Assembly: GCA_963971405.1 (NCBI GenBank)
Contig: OZ020489.1
Span: forward strand, 23,152,290 to 23,216,289
Length of the DNA: 64,000 nt
Source: Psococerastis gibbosa
Taxonomy: Eukaryota; Arthropoda; Insecta; Psocodea; Psocidae
Reading direction: 5' to 3'
Shown here: positions 1-12,169 of the stretch, one piece after another
Position numbering within the stretch: position 1 is the first letter of the stretch
Layout of the letters: each line of letters begins with the position of its first letter
The notes under the pieces: model-generated
Database searches by the model: none
Told to the model about the DNA's origin: nothing
Seen by the model: the letters and a program-made list of their open reading frames with translations, nothing else
Translations under genes and position numbers: made by a program

Positions 1-139
1 TTATTCGTATGACTCGTATCATAGTTACTAGGCTAGTGAAGGATTCATTTCGATCCGTTTTGGTCAGGATTTTCGGTCGGACCGAAACGAGGTCCAAAGA
101 CAAAAAGACCGAACTGAAGGCCAGACCGAACGGACAGAA

Positions 140-3100
140 AATACATTGGAATAACTATCAATCGGTGAGACCGAACAAAACTGGATCAAAACATTCAGCG
201 AACAGGACCGTTCGGTCCTCTCTCACTAATACTTACTAACAACGACAGATAACTGCATACTATCACTTGCAAGATATTATACCCTTGGATTATTCGGTCT
301 AGTTCAAATGGGGCCCTGTTTTTCATTAATTCTGGTCCTCCTTTTTTGACAAACCACAAATAGAGAGCTACAATTCCCAGAACCGTTATAGGAGAATCCA
401 TTAAGGGCCACTCCCTGGTTCGATCATCTAGAAGATAAAAGCAGTCATCTAATGTAACTGAGAAAAGCAAGTAAAATTTAAAAAAAAGTTACTAACCACT
501 TCTGGTGAGCCTGCCATCAATAGTAACCCATATTTCAATGCTTAGGGGCATAACAGAGATAGGCGGAGCAGCGGAAAATAAATGTTGAAGATATTTGAAC
601 CCGGTCTCGCCACATTTACAAATGTTAGAAAAGTGAAATACTGGCTCACTGCTATGCATTTCTTCACAACTTTTCATTTCATGACCCCCTGAGTCTAAAG
701 CCACCCTCCGTTCAAAATGTTATATATATACAGTATATATGCATGTATATACTGTATATGAATGTATATTGATTTTAGGAAACACTTTAACTTCCGTAAA
801 TATTATCCGATTTTGATGAAACATGACACAAAAATTGATCATCCAAATGTCTTGATCGAGTTCGTTAACCAGCTAGTTCCACTATTTAGTTACAAGATGG
901 TGGCGTAGGTAGCGTAGAGGAAAAGCAGGGTCTGCGGAATCTCCCTACACCTTAGCGGCCAGAGCCGAAAGGTATTTTTGGTAGGTAATTATTGTCAATT
1001 TTAAAAGAACTTCACTCACCACTTAACTCCCGGAAATACTTATGGTATCCCCTTACTAATTCCTTAATGACAACCGCCATGGTGCCGTTTGTGCCTCACG
1101 CTGCAACAATTGTTTCAAATTTATTACCAGAATCGACCTATTAGATAAACAGAGGCTGATCTAGGGCATTCATTGCCCCTTCCAGTGCTACTATGGTGAT
1201 TATTGTTACCCTATTCTTGAGGTTAACAATTTAAACAAAACAATTTTGATTACGATTAAAATTAATCATAACCTGGAATTAAAATACTATATATTATAAT
1301 GGAAAGTGCATCATGCTATTCTAAGTTGTTTTGTTTAAATTTGTAACCTCCGAGAATTCTAATCGCCATAGGTAGTATATTATTTAACTTAAATTATCTA
1401 TGGTAGTGGGAATGTCATTGAAATTTGAAATACATCGACTAATGCACGACACGGTCATCTTCCAATGCACCGGGGTACCATTCAGTATTCATTAGGTTAG
1501 GTTAGGGCCGAGACGATACCGAGCGTAGTGGGACCGGCCCTAAGTTGCTTTTAACACAAGAAACTTCTTAAATAGGCCTTACCTGGGTCAACGAGTTATT
1601 TGTCAGACACGTACAAGCTGAGCACTACAATAATAAAAAAGAGTCAATAACACAAATCTACGCTAATTTGGGTTTTAGGGCATTGCATAAAGCTTAACGC
1701 ATAAATTTGAAGAAAATATCTACATATTGCGAATTCGAGGCTACTGATTCGATCATCAGTAAAATACAGGAAATCGTATTCAAATTTCCCATTGAAGGTT
1801 ACTTACCCAATACTGTCTATTCACCTACTACCACCACGGCCACCACGCCATTCAAGTAAGTTAAATTAAAGAGCATTTTTGTGATTTTGGTTACTGACCC
1901 TTTTGTTACTATTATAGTGCTTGCCTTGTGCGTGTCAGGCAAATAACTCGTTGCCATAGGTATGGGTTATAAGAAATTTCATGTTTTAAAAAAAACTTAG
2001 GGTCAATGTGATGTCTCGGCCCTAACCTAACCTAAAGAATACTGGAATGGTACCCCGGTGCATTGGAAGATGATCGTGCCGTGCAGTAGTCGATGTATTT
2101 CAAATTGCAATGTTATATAAGGGCCTGCCATTGATATTGCCACTACCATATATAACATAAGTTATATAATGTTACCTACTATGGCAATTAGAATTCTTGG
2201 GGGGGGGGGGGTTAAAAATGTAAACAGAACAATTTTGAATAGCACTTTCCGTTATAATATAATATTTTAATTCCAGGTTATTATTAATTTTAATAAGGTA
2301 ATCGCCATAGTAGGCCCACTGGAAGGGACAATGAGTACCCTAGATCAGCCTCTGTTTATATCAGAGGCGTAAAACTAAGTAGATCTTATGACGTCATCAG
2401 GCTTTCCGTAAGGATATTTTTCATGCATAGGCTTCCCCTAGCACGGAATCACTGATTCTCAAAAATTTAAAGCGTTTGATGGTTCTGAACATTGAATGAT
2501 GTAGGGCCTCAAGAGCGTAGCCAGGATTTTTGGGGGCTTGGGGGCTGTGGCGACTGTTATTTTGTCTAGTGTAAATTGTTTTCTAGAGAACTCAATTGTG
2601 TCTAGTGCATTCTTTAAAGGTTGCATGTAACCAAAAAGGGGGGGGGGGTCTCGGGGGTAAATTTGAAAATATAAGTACAAAATTGTAGGGTTTTACGCAT
2701 TTTAATAGTAGTAAAGTATAGCTGTAGATTTTACAAATAAGCTAACAAAGGAATGCTTATATTCATATTGCTGCAAACAGGGGGGTTTCCATGAACCACG
2801 TCTTACAATGCTCCAAGAGGAGCTGGCGGGGGCAAGACGGACCATGCCCCCGCCGACTTTACGCCCCTAGTTATGCAATAGGCCTATACTGTATGGTAGA
2901 TCCTGGTAATAAATTTGAAAAATTGTTCCAGCGTGAGGCACAAAGGGCACCATGGCGGTTGTCATTAAGGAATTGGTAAGGGGATACAATAAGTATTTCC
3001 GGGAGTTAAGTGGTGAGTGTTGAAGTTCTTTTAAAATTGACATAATTAACCTTCCACAAATTATATTATATTTATATTTATATAATAATAATTAAAAAAT

Positions 3101-4150
3101 AATAATAAAAAAATATTTATATAATATTTTTATGAATTTAAGCAAATAAATTATGAATACATGAATCTGTGCGATTGCCCAATATGCTTTCCTATTATTC
3201 TTAAACGTTTCTACCTATGAGGAACTGACTCATAAATTTTGATAAATACACGAATGATCTGAAGAATCAGTAGAATCTGGGCTGATGGGCCGTGGTCGAA
3301 TTGAAAGTGAGCTTCCAAACGTTTCGTCAACATCTGCGGTCGACATCTTCAGTGGCGCTGCGTAGACTTCGAAGGTACAACCTTCGAATTCTACTGGATT
3401 TTCATTTGACTCCAGCCGTGAAAGCCTTTGCAGTTACATACGAATGATCTTCTCATCTATCTATCTATCTAGCTTCCTCTAATCCGTCCCACCACGTCTA
3501 GAAAAGGTTTGGTGAGGAATACCGGCGCATCGTAACATGCAACTGTCGTCTAATTGCATTACTGTACAATAAACACGATAAGTAATTAGGAATTCACCGG
3601 CACCCCACGTTTCAATACATAGCAGTGCGCCAGTATTCCACTTTTCTAACATTTGTAAATGTGGTGAGACCTGGTTCAAATATCTTTAACATTTATTTTC
3701 CGCTACCCCTATCTCTGCTATGCCCCTAATCATTGAAATAAGGGTTACTATTGATGGCAGGCTCACCAGAAGTGGTTAGTAACTTTTTTTTAAATTTTAC
3801 TTGCTTTCTCAGTTACATTAGATGACTGCTTTTATATTCTAGATGATCGAACCAGAGAGTGGCCCTTAATGGATTCTCCTATAACGGTTCTGGGAATTGT
3901 AGCTCTCTATTTGTGGTTTGTCAAAAAAGGAGGACCAGAATTAATGAAAAACAGGGCCCCATTTGAACTAGACCGAATAATCCAAGGGTATAATATCTTG
4001 CAAGTAATAGTATGCAGTTTTTTGGCATATCATGTAAGTATTAGTGATGGGACAGAGATCGGTCCTATTCGCTGGTTTTTTCGATCCAGTTTAGTTCGGT
4101 ATCACGGATTAATATAGTAGTTTCAATGTATTTTCTGCCCGCTATCTCAA
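140..4150. repeat. Large imperfect inverted duplication (palindrome) carrying two ELOVL exons
   Basis: The left arm (about 140-1665) is the reverse complement of the right arm (about 1860-4150), around a roughly 190-bp unmatched spacer. Matching blocks seen by eye are 195-530 with 3750-4130, 590-710 with 3620-3700, 1005-1130 with 2900-3040, 1170-1380 with 2160-2350, 1440-1560 with 1990-2100, and 1585-1665 with 1860-1960. The right arm is longer because of insertions at about 2506-2872 (repeat starting CAAGAGCGTAGCCAGG) and about 3050-3620 (AT-rich DNA and a short hairpin element). The duplicated unit includes an ELOVL exon with both splice sites. Divergence between arms is moderate in non-coding DNA and very low in the exon. 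Confidence 0.85.
237..457 (-). CDS. ELOVL fatty acid elongase exon, head-to-head second copy (partial gene)
   Basis: This is a 221-nt exon, the same length as its partner at 3813-4033. It encodes the N-terminal elongase segment running from TLDDCFYLLDDRTREWPLM through VKKGGPELMKNRAPFELDR. It keeps the upstream TTTCTCAG acceptor and the GTAAGT donor at 236-231. The protein matches the right-arm copy except for one L/I change near the start and the last five codons (YLSLL here, FLAYH there). The reading frame is undisturbed. In ELOVL enzymes this stretch precedes the first membrane helices. The remaining exons would lie to the left of the window, so this may be a functional paralogue or an orphan exon left by the inverted duplication. 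Confidence 0.7.
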
Positions 4151-7100
4151 CGCGCCTGTGTAGCGTACTTGCAGTTGTGCGATTCTCTTCACACTATGTG
4201 ATCAGAGACGTGACGTTAATACAGCCATTATGGTACTTAGTTAGGCAACATCAGAGGTCATTCGGATATATTCATTAAACAGTTTGTAACGATTAATCTT
4301 TTAAATAAAATAAAAGTGAGAAATGTTGCTAGGTAGTAGTAGCAGTAGTGTTCGTCGGGTTAATAACGACTTAGGCCTCACATTTGGGCCCATAGAGCGA
4401 CCCCGACTTGACTGTCCTATGCCAGCCCATAGGACAGTGGACCTCCAGATCATAGTGGATTCCGAACCACTTGCGAAACTTGGGAAACACAGTGAAGTCA
4501 CACGATTAGTTCGGAGGTGACCAGGACAAGTTTTACCATGTTTCCCTACCGGCACTGTCACACAACCGAGTTATCTGCAGCTTTGAACCTGCTCTGGTCC
4601 GCTGGATTCAACTTGGTATGGCGGCCGGCATGTTGTTAGGTACTCATTCAACGTTTTCTTCCAGGGAATTGCCACAATTTACGGGCCATGGGGAAAATAC
4701 AGCATTTGGTGTGAGCCCCTTGATATGGATAGCAGGGATGAATTTACTATGTTCGCATTAAAATGCTTTTACATGTATTTCTTAACCAAAATACTCGATC
4801 TCTTTGACACCGTAAGTACACTAAAACTTAAAGTTGTGTAAATTCGCTCGAACCAAGATGTAAATGTACCCGTATACACACCTAACCTCTATTGATAAAT
4901 ATCATTACAGTTTCCCCTTGTTTACCATTAGCAATTCTATAGCAATTCTATTGAGTAGATAATCTAAGTACTTCACAAAGGGCTGATTGTAACGTGCAGT
5001 ACTATGTAAATGTATTATAATATTGGTATAACAAACTCAATTTTATTACTTATTAATATAAGTTTATAATATGTAAAAATGCAGCTAATTTCAAATTTCA
5101 GCAAAAGAATAACAATTATGTAGCCTAATGTACGTACTTGAACCTGGAGGCAGACCTGTTATACACGATTATTGTATATTTGTTTTTATTAAGAATAATT
5201 TTAAGAGGACATGGTGTGTATTTGTTGATTTGGTGATTATTTGTTTACTTTGTTATTTCGATTTTCTCTGATGCTTCCCATTTTATCCCAGTTACATGTG
5301 CAAATTATCTCCTATATACAGTATATGCTATTGTATACATATTACACATATTGTATACATATGGTGTATAATACTGGCATTAAACTAAAGTAGGTTGAAG
5401 ACTAATACTATGCCGGGGCATCGATTATGCGTTTGAATTACGCCAAGTTCAGATTTTTCGAGATCCTCTAATTTCGATGAATGCGTAGAAAACACTCGAA
5501 CGGTGGAAGGACACATGCCCAAATGGAGCCGGCATAAGCTCTATGCCATCCAGGATGGCGTGGGCACTTTCTTGCCCATTGGGGAGGAAATAACCCATAA
5601 ATGTGGCTGAGCTGTCGAATTCACAGTCAACGGCATAAGATGTAGAAAGCAATGGAAAACTGCTACATTAAAGGGTCACACTGGCCATTCCGAGAACCAG
5701 CAATGAAAAGTACATCTCAAGTAATCATTTCTGGTAGTAAAATAGTCCCCTGTTCGGAGCTCCGGGTGGGGACTTTGCAAAGCATAGAAGAAAAAAAGAC
5801 CTGCAAAGAAGATAAGAAGACCTGCAAAGAAGTTAAGAAGACCTGCAAAGATGAAGAATCGAAGAAGAATTCTATGAAGACGATGAAGAAAGAAGAATGG
5901 AATGTATATATAGGACACAAGAAACAGAAGAAAATAAATAAAGCCGGTACCGCCACCTGGAATGTACGAACACTGCTTCAAAACAGTAAAGTACATAACC
6001 TACTTGCAGAAATGTCAAAAATGAAGCTCAATGCCTTAGGAATTTCTGAGATGACATGGCCCGATAGTGGAGACTTCTGGAAAGACAATTACCGAATTAT
6101 TCACTCAGGAACGATCGACACCAAACCAGGCCAAGTAGGCGTGGGCATTATACTGTGTAAGGACTGGGGCAAAAGAGTCAAAGGGTACGTGCAATATGAA
6201 GGAAGAATCATTCTAGTCAAAATAGAAACCAAGCCAGTCGACACAGTACTGTTGCAAGTGTACATGCCAACAAGGCAACATAGTGACGAGGAGATTGATA
6301 AACTACCTGTATATGAAATATTAGATAAGAGACACAAATACCCATGAGAATCTGATCATTATGGGTGACTGGAACGCTGTTGTATAGGGGAAGGCAGAGA
6401 AGAGACAGACATCAGACCTTTTGGACTGGGTACCAGAAATGACCGAGGAGACAAACTCATACGATTCTGTGCTCAACATGAATTAGTAGTCTCCAATACG
6501 CTATTTAATCACCACCATGAGAGAAGATACACTTGGAAGTCTCCGGGTGACAGGATGAGAGCATAGATTGATTACATCCTAGTGAAGATAAGATACAAGA
6601 ACCAAGTAAAAGATTGTAGAAGCAACGCTAGTCTGGACATCGACAATGATCATAACATGGTGATAGCAAAAATTACATTAAAGTTAAAGAAGCTTACCAA
6701 GACAAAAAAAGGAACCGGTGGGACCTAACCAAGCTCAAAGACCTCCGCACCACATTGCAATACAAGAGGGAAACAGATGAAACCATCATACATGCCAGAG
6801 GTCAAAATTACATTTAATTGTCGAGTGGTCAACTTTAAAAGACAGCATTAGCCAAGTTGCAGAAAGATTGATTGGAAAAACAAGGCCCGAAGCCAAAAGT
6901 GATTGGATTACGGATGAAAGAATACAACTCATAAAACAAACGCGGGAAACAAAAAATGACCGAAGCGAAGAAGAGCAAAGATCGTACAATCCCTCCGAAA
7001 CAGTGTAAACCGGGAATCGAGAATTGCTAAAGAACTACATTACCAAGCACAATGTGATGACCTTGACTGTTGCATGAAAAACGGAAACATATAGCAAAGA

Positions 7101-10100
7101 TATGCAAAGGTAAAGGAATTTTTTGGTAGTAGAAGCGGAAAAAGTGAAGCAATACAAGCGGAAACGGGAAAATGTTATTCGAAGATGATCAGGTCAGTGG
7201 TAGATGGAATCAATACCTGGAACCTCTCTGTTGCGGAAATGGCGATGAGGTTACCCTCGAAGTTGAAAATAACTTAATTGACGGAGAAGGAGAACTGGGA
7301 GATGAAATAATGCGGGATGAATTTGATAATGCACTGGAGAAACTTAAAACCAAAAAGCCCCAGGGATTGATGACATTCCCGCGGAAGTACTGAAAAACTG
7401 TGGAGAAGCAACAAAAACCGCTCTGTGTGAAGACAGCCTACGATACTGGAAGGATACCAGATGACTTTAAGAAATGCCTAACCGTAACGCTTCCGAAAAA
7501 GCAGGGAGCTACGAAATGTGAATACTACCGAACTCTCAGTTTGGTGTCACACGCTTCCAAAATTCTAATCTATATCGTACTTAAGAGAATCGACCATACC
7601 ATAGACAGTCAGCTCACAGAAGATCAGTTTGGTTTCAGAAGAGGAAGAGGCACCAGAGAAGCAATACTAGCCTTGCGCCTTACATTGGAGAAAAGACTAA
7701 TGAAAAACAAAACTACGTATTTGGCATTTGTAAACCTGGAAAAAGCATTGGATAAAGTGTCCTGGAATAAACTGTTCAAGATCCTAAAAAAGGCGAGACT
7801 AAAATATAAAGATAGGCGAATCATCTGGGCCCTTTATGAAGAAGAGATGGCTGTCATCAGGTGCGGAAATGATGAATGACAGGCTAAAATTAAATCTGGA
7901 GTGCGACAAGGGTGCTCGCTCTCCCCAATTTTATTCAATATATACATACAGTTTGCCCTAAACATAATGCAAGAGGCTCTGCAGCACATCAGAGGCGTAA
8001 AGATACATGGCCTAAAAATTGACATGATTAGGTACGCGGATGACATAGCGCTATCGCAGAAAGTGAAGAGGAACTCCAGGAAGCTGCTATGAAGAACATC
8101 CTAAACGAATACAGTATAAAACTAAACAAGGCTGAACCCGAAATTATGGCTGTCAGCAGTGAAGAGACTCAGACCAACATTTCAATCGACGGTGTTGCCA
8201 TACAGAATGTCATGAGTTTTCCATACCTTGGCAGCAAAATAACGCACGATGGAAAATCATGCGCCGAAATCTCCAGCAGACTTCAAATGGCCCGGCTAGC
8301 ATTTAACAAAAAGTCGAAGATATTCGAGGCTAAGAACATCGACATAAATGTTAGAAAAGACTGCTTAAATCACTAGTATGGAGCATACTGCTTTATGGCT
8401 GTGAGACATGGTGCATACACGAAAGAAGCAAAAAGAAGCTGGAGGCTTTCGAAATGTGGTGCTATAAGAGAATGTTGAAAATATCTTGAGAGACCACATA
8501 ACAAACGAAGAGGTACTTCAAAGAATAAACGATAAAATTACGATTAATTACCTCCATTTCGGCGAGAAGAGCAAAATGGAGGGGCCACCTGATCAGATAA
8601 GAAGGATTCCTAAGCACCATAATAGAAGGCACAATCGAAGTCATCAATGCAAGAGGGTGGCCAAGGAAGGCGTACGCAGAAGACCTCAAGAAAGACATGA
8701 GATGCGGAAACTCATTGGAAGAGAATGACCCAAGACAGGGAGGACTGGAGAAGGAGGTTGAAAGATTTGCTGCAAACCAATCCAATCGTTAGATTGAAAC
8801 TGAAGAAAAAGAATTATGATCTTATTTAATGTACTATTTTTGTCAACCATATTTCCGGCGTTTGCCGAATACTCAATCTGCTACTGGCTTTGAGTGGTGC
8901 AAGCGCAGGCGGAACACCAAAAGATACAGGAGCAGTACCGCAGGCTTCAGTTAACACAGCAACAGCAACAGCAGCCTAATAAGAGGCCAGAACTGAGCAC
9001 AGCAAGCGCAGGTAAGATAATGTTGCGTGCAATGTGCAAATATATTAATTCAGTCATTAACTTGATACAATACTCTGCAGGTGTTCTTCATTTTAAGAAA
9101 GAAACAGTCACAAATTACGTTTCTACATGTATACCACCATACTATAATGGTAGTAGTTATTTGGTATGCCATGAGATTCTTACCAGGTAAGTCACATTTG
9201 TTGTCTTACTCGTTTAAATTAAGCTATAAGAAATGGGGAAGTTGATAATAAAATTTGGGAAAGAAACACTAGTAGGCTAACAATGAACAAGAGCCGAAGT
9301 TTTCAATTTTATAATATTACATGATTATAACATGATTATTACATGATTATATGATTTATATGATTACACTATTTCATGAGCAGTACACCTTAGCAATGTG
9401 ATGAATCGAATTTGAATTTCTTTGCCTTTAACTAATTTTCATGCCTATGTATAATAATACTATAAAATTTCAGGAGGGCACGGCGTATTTGTGGGACTCT
9501 TAAATAGCTTTGTTCATGCTGTCATGTACTCCTATTACTTTATAACGAATTGGAATAAGGAATACAGAAAGAACTTATGGTGGAAGAAGCATATAACTCA
9601 ACTACAACTGGTGAGTTTGTTAGATATTGCATAATTCAAAGTCATGATCACAATGCATCATGAACTCAACGGCATCAGTTGCCACAAATAAATATTTATG
9701 CAGCAGTTCCGGTTGCACACCTAGTGAAGCACCGTATGCTGTGATAAATTAATATGCCCCTAAATGCGCTGGAGATTTAAAACACGTTTTACTCTGAGTA
9801 ACGCATATCACAGTAATAACAAACCACCATTGACCGGATATACAATTTACCATTGGCGGTAAATTCAAACTGAACATTGGCGGAAAACCTCAAAAAGTCT
9901 GGGGGGGGGGGGCTAAGTCCTTAATAAAATTTAAAAAAAAAAACATTAAATTTTCCAGAAGCCTCGCCCTTCTCATTAAAACAAAAAATAAAAATGTCCT
10001 GGCAAGTTCACAAAAGATTATATTAGCTATGCTCAGTGGCGCAACGATATAGGTTTTCGAAGGGGGGAAAACCGTTCTCATACATACAGCTTTTAAATTA

Positions 10101-11607
10101 ATGATCTTAGTGTCTTCTGCACAGGAGCCCGAGGGTTCTGGAGACCTGAAGAGGGGGGCGGCAGAGGCGGTCCCAGACCTGAAATAGTTTGATTTTACGC
10201 ATTTTGATAGCAGTAAATTTGAGATTTTACAGGCAAATATTACAATTGCGAACAAAGGGGGCGTGGGGGTCTTTTGAAAAATAGGGCCTAAATAGTGGGG
10301 TTTTATCCAGTATCACTTTGATTTTAGACGCAAATAATGTAACTGCTTTCCAAAGGGGAGGGGAGGGGGCAATTGCCCGCAGTGCCGGTCTCTCGGTCTC
10401 CCCCGCGGGAAATTTTTTTAAAATTTTGCTTATAATAGTGGGATTGTCACGTACGCATTTTGATAGTAGTAGCGTTTAGATTTTACTGGAGATGAAAATA
10501 ACTGGACAAGAGAGGCCCGGGGTCTCCCCCCCCCCCCCGTGTGAATTTAAAAAAAAAATGCCTCAAATAGTGGGGTTTTACGCATTTTGAGAGCAGTAAC
10601 AGTTAGATTTTAAAGGCGAAGACTATACTGCAAACAATTGGGGGCCCAGAGTATTTCTTCGAGATAATTGGCTTGAAATATTGCGGTTTCTCTCATTCTA
10701 TCAGCATAACATTTTAGATTTTCAGTCAAAAAGAGTTGGTTATTATTATTGTTATATTGATGTTAAGACTTAAGTTATTATTTATTATTTTTTCATAAAT
10801 ACACCCAACATAGCGATTTTCCTATAAAATCGTGGGGCTTTATTCGCTTAATGGATGGAACAAAACGTATCAATTAGATAGTTATTTAGGATCCTAGGGG
10901 GGTAGGGACAGACCTGGGTTGGGGGGGGGGGCAGTGGCAGACCCATGAAACTGAACAGTCAGAATTATCATTACTGACACACTCCACTTAATTCGATACA
11001 CATTTTTGACTGACCTGCTGTACAGCCCCCTCCCCCTGACAATGGGCTCAATGACTATGAGGCCCATGTCTCTAATGACTAATAACACAACAGGCAATGT
11101 TAGTCCAACTAACCCTAAATACTACTTTAAATGATAAGGTAATAATTTATTTTAATTATGTTAACAAATGTTGCGAATCCGTTCCGTCCACTATTCCAAT
11201 TTATGAAATGACTGATCAGAATTTAATCATCTCGTATTTAAAATTGACGATTGTCAAGGAGATAAAAAAAAAGTGCGCCTTCACTGGCTATAATATTAGT
11301 CTATAGATTGATTATTATGATTATTTGAGAAATTGAACTTTTCCATAACAGCCATCAAATATACAAGAGATACCAAAGTTATTATTGTTATTATTGTTGG
11401 AATTCTATTTTTCTGTTGCAGATTCAATTCTTCCTAATTTTCTTCCATTTTGCCCAGTTTTTGCTCTTCCAAACTTGCGATTTTCCAAGACTCCCACTGT
11501 TAATTTTGCTTCCTCAGGTATTTTTCATTATTATTTTATTTTCGGATTTTTATTGGAAAACCTACATATCACCGAAGAAACCACAAGTTGCCAAGAAAGA
11601 GAGTTAG
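3813..11607 (+). CDS. Very-long-chain fatty acid elongase (ELOVL family), five exons seen
   Basis: ELOVL enzymes catalyse the condensation of malonyl-CoA with long acyl-CoA in the ER membrane. Exons are 3813-4033, 4665-4811, 9081-9186, 9474-9610 and 11422-11607. All junctions are GT/AG and phases agree (ends 0, 0, 1, 0). Landmarks in order are EWPLM and NRAPFELD (exon 1), IYGPWGKYSIWCEPL and KILDLFDT (exon 2), the histidine box HVYHH with the helix IMVVVIWYAMRFLPG (exon 3), GHGVFVGLLNSFVHAVMYSYY (exon 4) and a hydrophobic end (exon 5). The C-terminus KKES fits an ER-retrieval KKxx signal. The visible part is about 265 residues, close to the family size, so only a short start-codon exon is missing. 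An ATG at 3754 is present in both arms of the palindrome, but joining it would need a 34-nt intron, which is improbable. The exact ELOVL subtype is not assigned. Confidence 0.92.
4130..4322 (+). repeat. tRNA-type SINE, family S1 (decayed copy)
   Basis: The copy lies in ELOVL intron 1, at the right-arm edge of the palindrome. It shares with 18790-18965 and 30010-30215 the order 'tagcgtacttg', a degenerate box-B region and the tail 'cattcggatatattcatta' followed by 'cgattaatcttttaaataaa'. It is degraded and lacks a clean box A. Confidence 0.5.
4333..4635 (-). repeat. SINE family S3 with trinucleotide (ACT/AGT)n tail
   Basis: About 300 bp, matching 54535-55015 on the same strand and 16690-16932 reversed. 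Read on the minus strand it starts with a GCCGGCCGCCATACCAAG head, has a box-B-like GGTTCAAAGCTGC, and ends in an (ACT)n tract, as expected of a tRNA-derived SINE with a simple tail. It lies in ELOVL intron 1 just upstream of the exon at 4665. Confidence 0.6.
5440..8820 (+). mobile_element. RTE-type non-LTR retrotransposon, nearly full length but dead, in ELOVL intron 2
   Basis: The 5' leader runs about 5440-5650. The endonuclease domain begins near 5950 (TWNVRTLL, then ALGISEMTW) and continues after a frameshift near 6340 (MGDWNAVV; later an in-frame stop inside the expected IDYILV region). The reverse transcriptase spans about 7340-8380: LTEDQFGFRRGRGTREAI, then FVNLEKALDKV, RQGCSLSPILFNIY and RYADDIAL. 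The first catalytic Asp of RT motif A is Asn here, while the YADD box is intact. Several stops and frameshifts break the frame (7879 and 8376 among them). The 3' part is the same segment found as solo fragments at 20.7 and 28.6 kb. It is in the ELOVL sense orientation and accounts for most of the 4.27-kb intron. Confidence 0.85.
9890..10740. repeat. Degenerate repeats of a 110-130-bp GC-run module in ELOVL intron 4
   Basis: The phrase 'aatagtggggttttacgca', followed by 'ttttgatagtagtaa' and 'tagattttac', then a G- or C-run block, recurs near 10182, 10290, 10430, 10565 and 10672. The copies differ mainly in the length of the homopolymer runs. Related units occur at 2690-2790, 14640-14830, 39060-39130 and 39480-40060. 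Long G and C runs and a leading 'GCGGATCTAG' in some copies suggest decayed non-autonomous DNA transposons with internal repetition. Confidence 0.6.
10741..11421. other. Remainder of ELOVL intron 4, no gene
   Basis: AT-rich intron. 11010-11110 carries a dispersed repeat ('ctctaatgactaataacaca', then 'caggcaatgttagtccaact') also found near 23630, 24660-24790 and 61840-61890. A candidate branch and pyrimidine tract precedes the acceptor at 11421. Nothing else is recognised. Confidence 0.5.
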
Positions 11608-12002
11608 GCATATATTATGTATTATATATAATTTGTATTATACAGTCGTAACTACTTAAATACTTTATTACTTCGTTTAGTTACCTACTGAAAGAAGTTT
11701 TCCTATACTAAGCTCCGAAACGTACAGTTTTAGTACATGTTTTACATAATTATCAAATGCAGTCATGGAAATGTGAAATGAAGGCTCTCAACCGTATTTT
11801 GTAGCAAGCCATGTCCCGGTCAAGGTCATGAGTCCCACCAAAGAAATTAGAATTTCATTTAGCGATCATGGGACCCTAAATCTAAATCATAAGCAAAACA
11901 TGAACAAGTTGTAAACAACATGAGCTCAAGTTACTTTGATCAAATTAATCATGCTCTTAGGGTAATAATAATAATAATAATAATATATAATGTAATAATA
12001 AT

Positions 12003-12145
12003 AACCTTTTCTTTCTTGCTTTCTTTTCCTTGTCCAGTATTACCTGGACAAGGAGCATATATTACAAAAATACAATTCATAATAATACCATCCCGCATCC
12101 CCAAGCTAGCGCTTATTTGGGACAAAAGACTCATACAGTGCTGCT
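12003..12145 (+). repeat. Dispersed repeat, about 145 bp, downstream of ELOVL
   Basis: It shares with 19455-19600 a pyrimidine-rich start, 'ccttgtccagta' or 'ccttgcccagta', 'agggcatatatt' or 'aaggagcatatatt', an 'atacaattcat...atcccgcatccccaagct' type middle and a 'gtgctgc' end. An (AAT)n tract precedes it. The class is unknown. Confidence 0.45.
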
Positions 12146-12169
12146 AAACAAGGCTTAATTATTTATTTT

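Noticed and set aside
9..239. 76-codon frame at the left edge
   Set aside because: Built on repeated 'cggaccgaac' and 'aaagaccgaact' phrases of a repeat that also appears near 4060-4110. No domain seen.
1490..1512. TTAGG-type repeats (three units) resembling arthropod telomere sequence, also mirrored near 2025
   Set aside because: Only three imperfect units, and the second occurrence is just the other palindrome arm. Too short to be telomeric.
3843..4033. Alternative ELOVL exon start after TATATTCTAG (3833-3842)
   Set aside because: A better pyrimidine tract and acceptor lie at 3812, and the frame is open from there in both palindrome arms. The alternative was kept only as a possibility.
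5652..6347. A 231-codon endonuclease-like frame that could be mistaken for a cellular gene
   Set aside because: It is the endonuclease part of the LINE, followed in register by reverse transcriptase pieces and broken by frameshifts.
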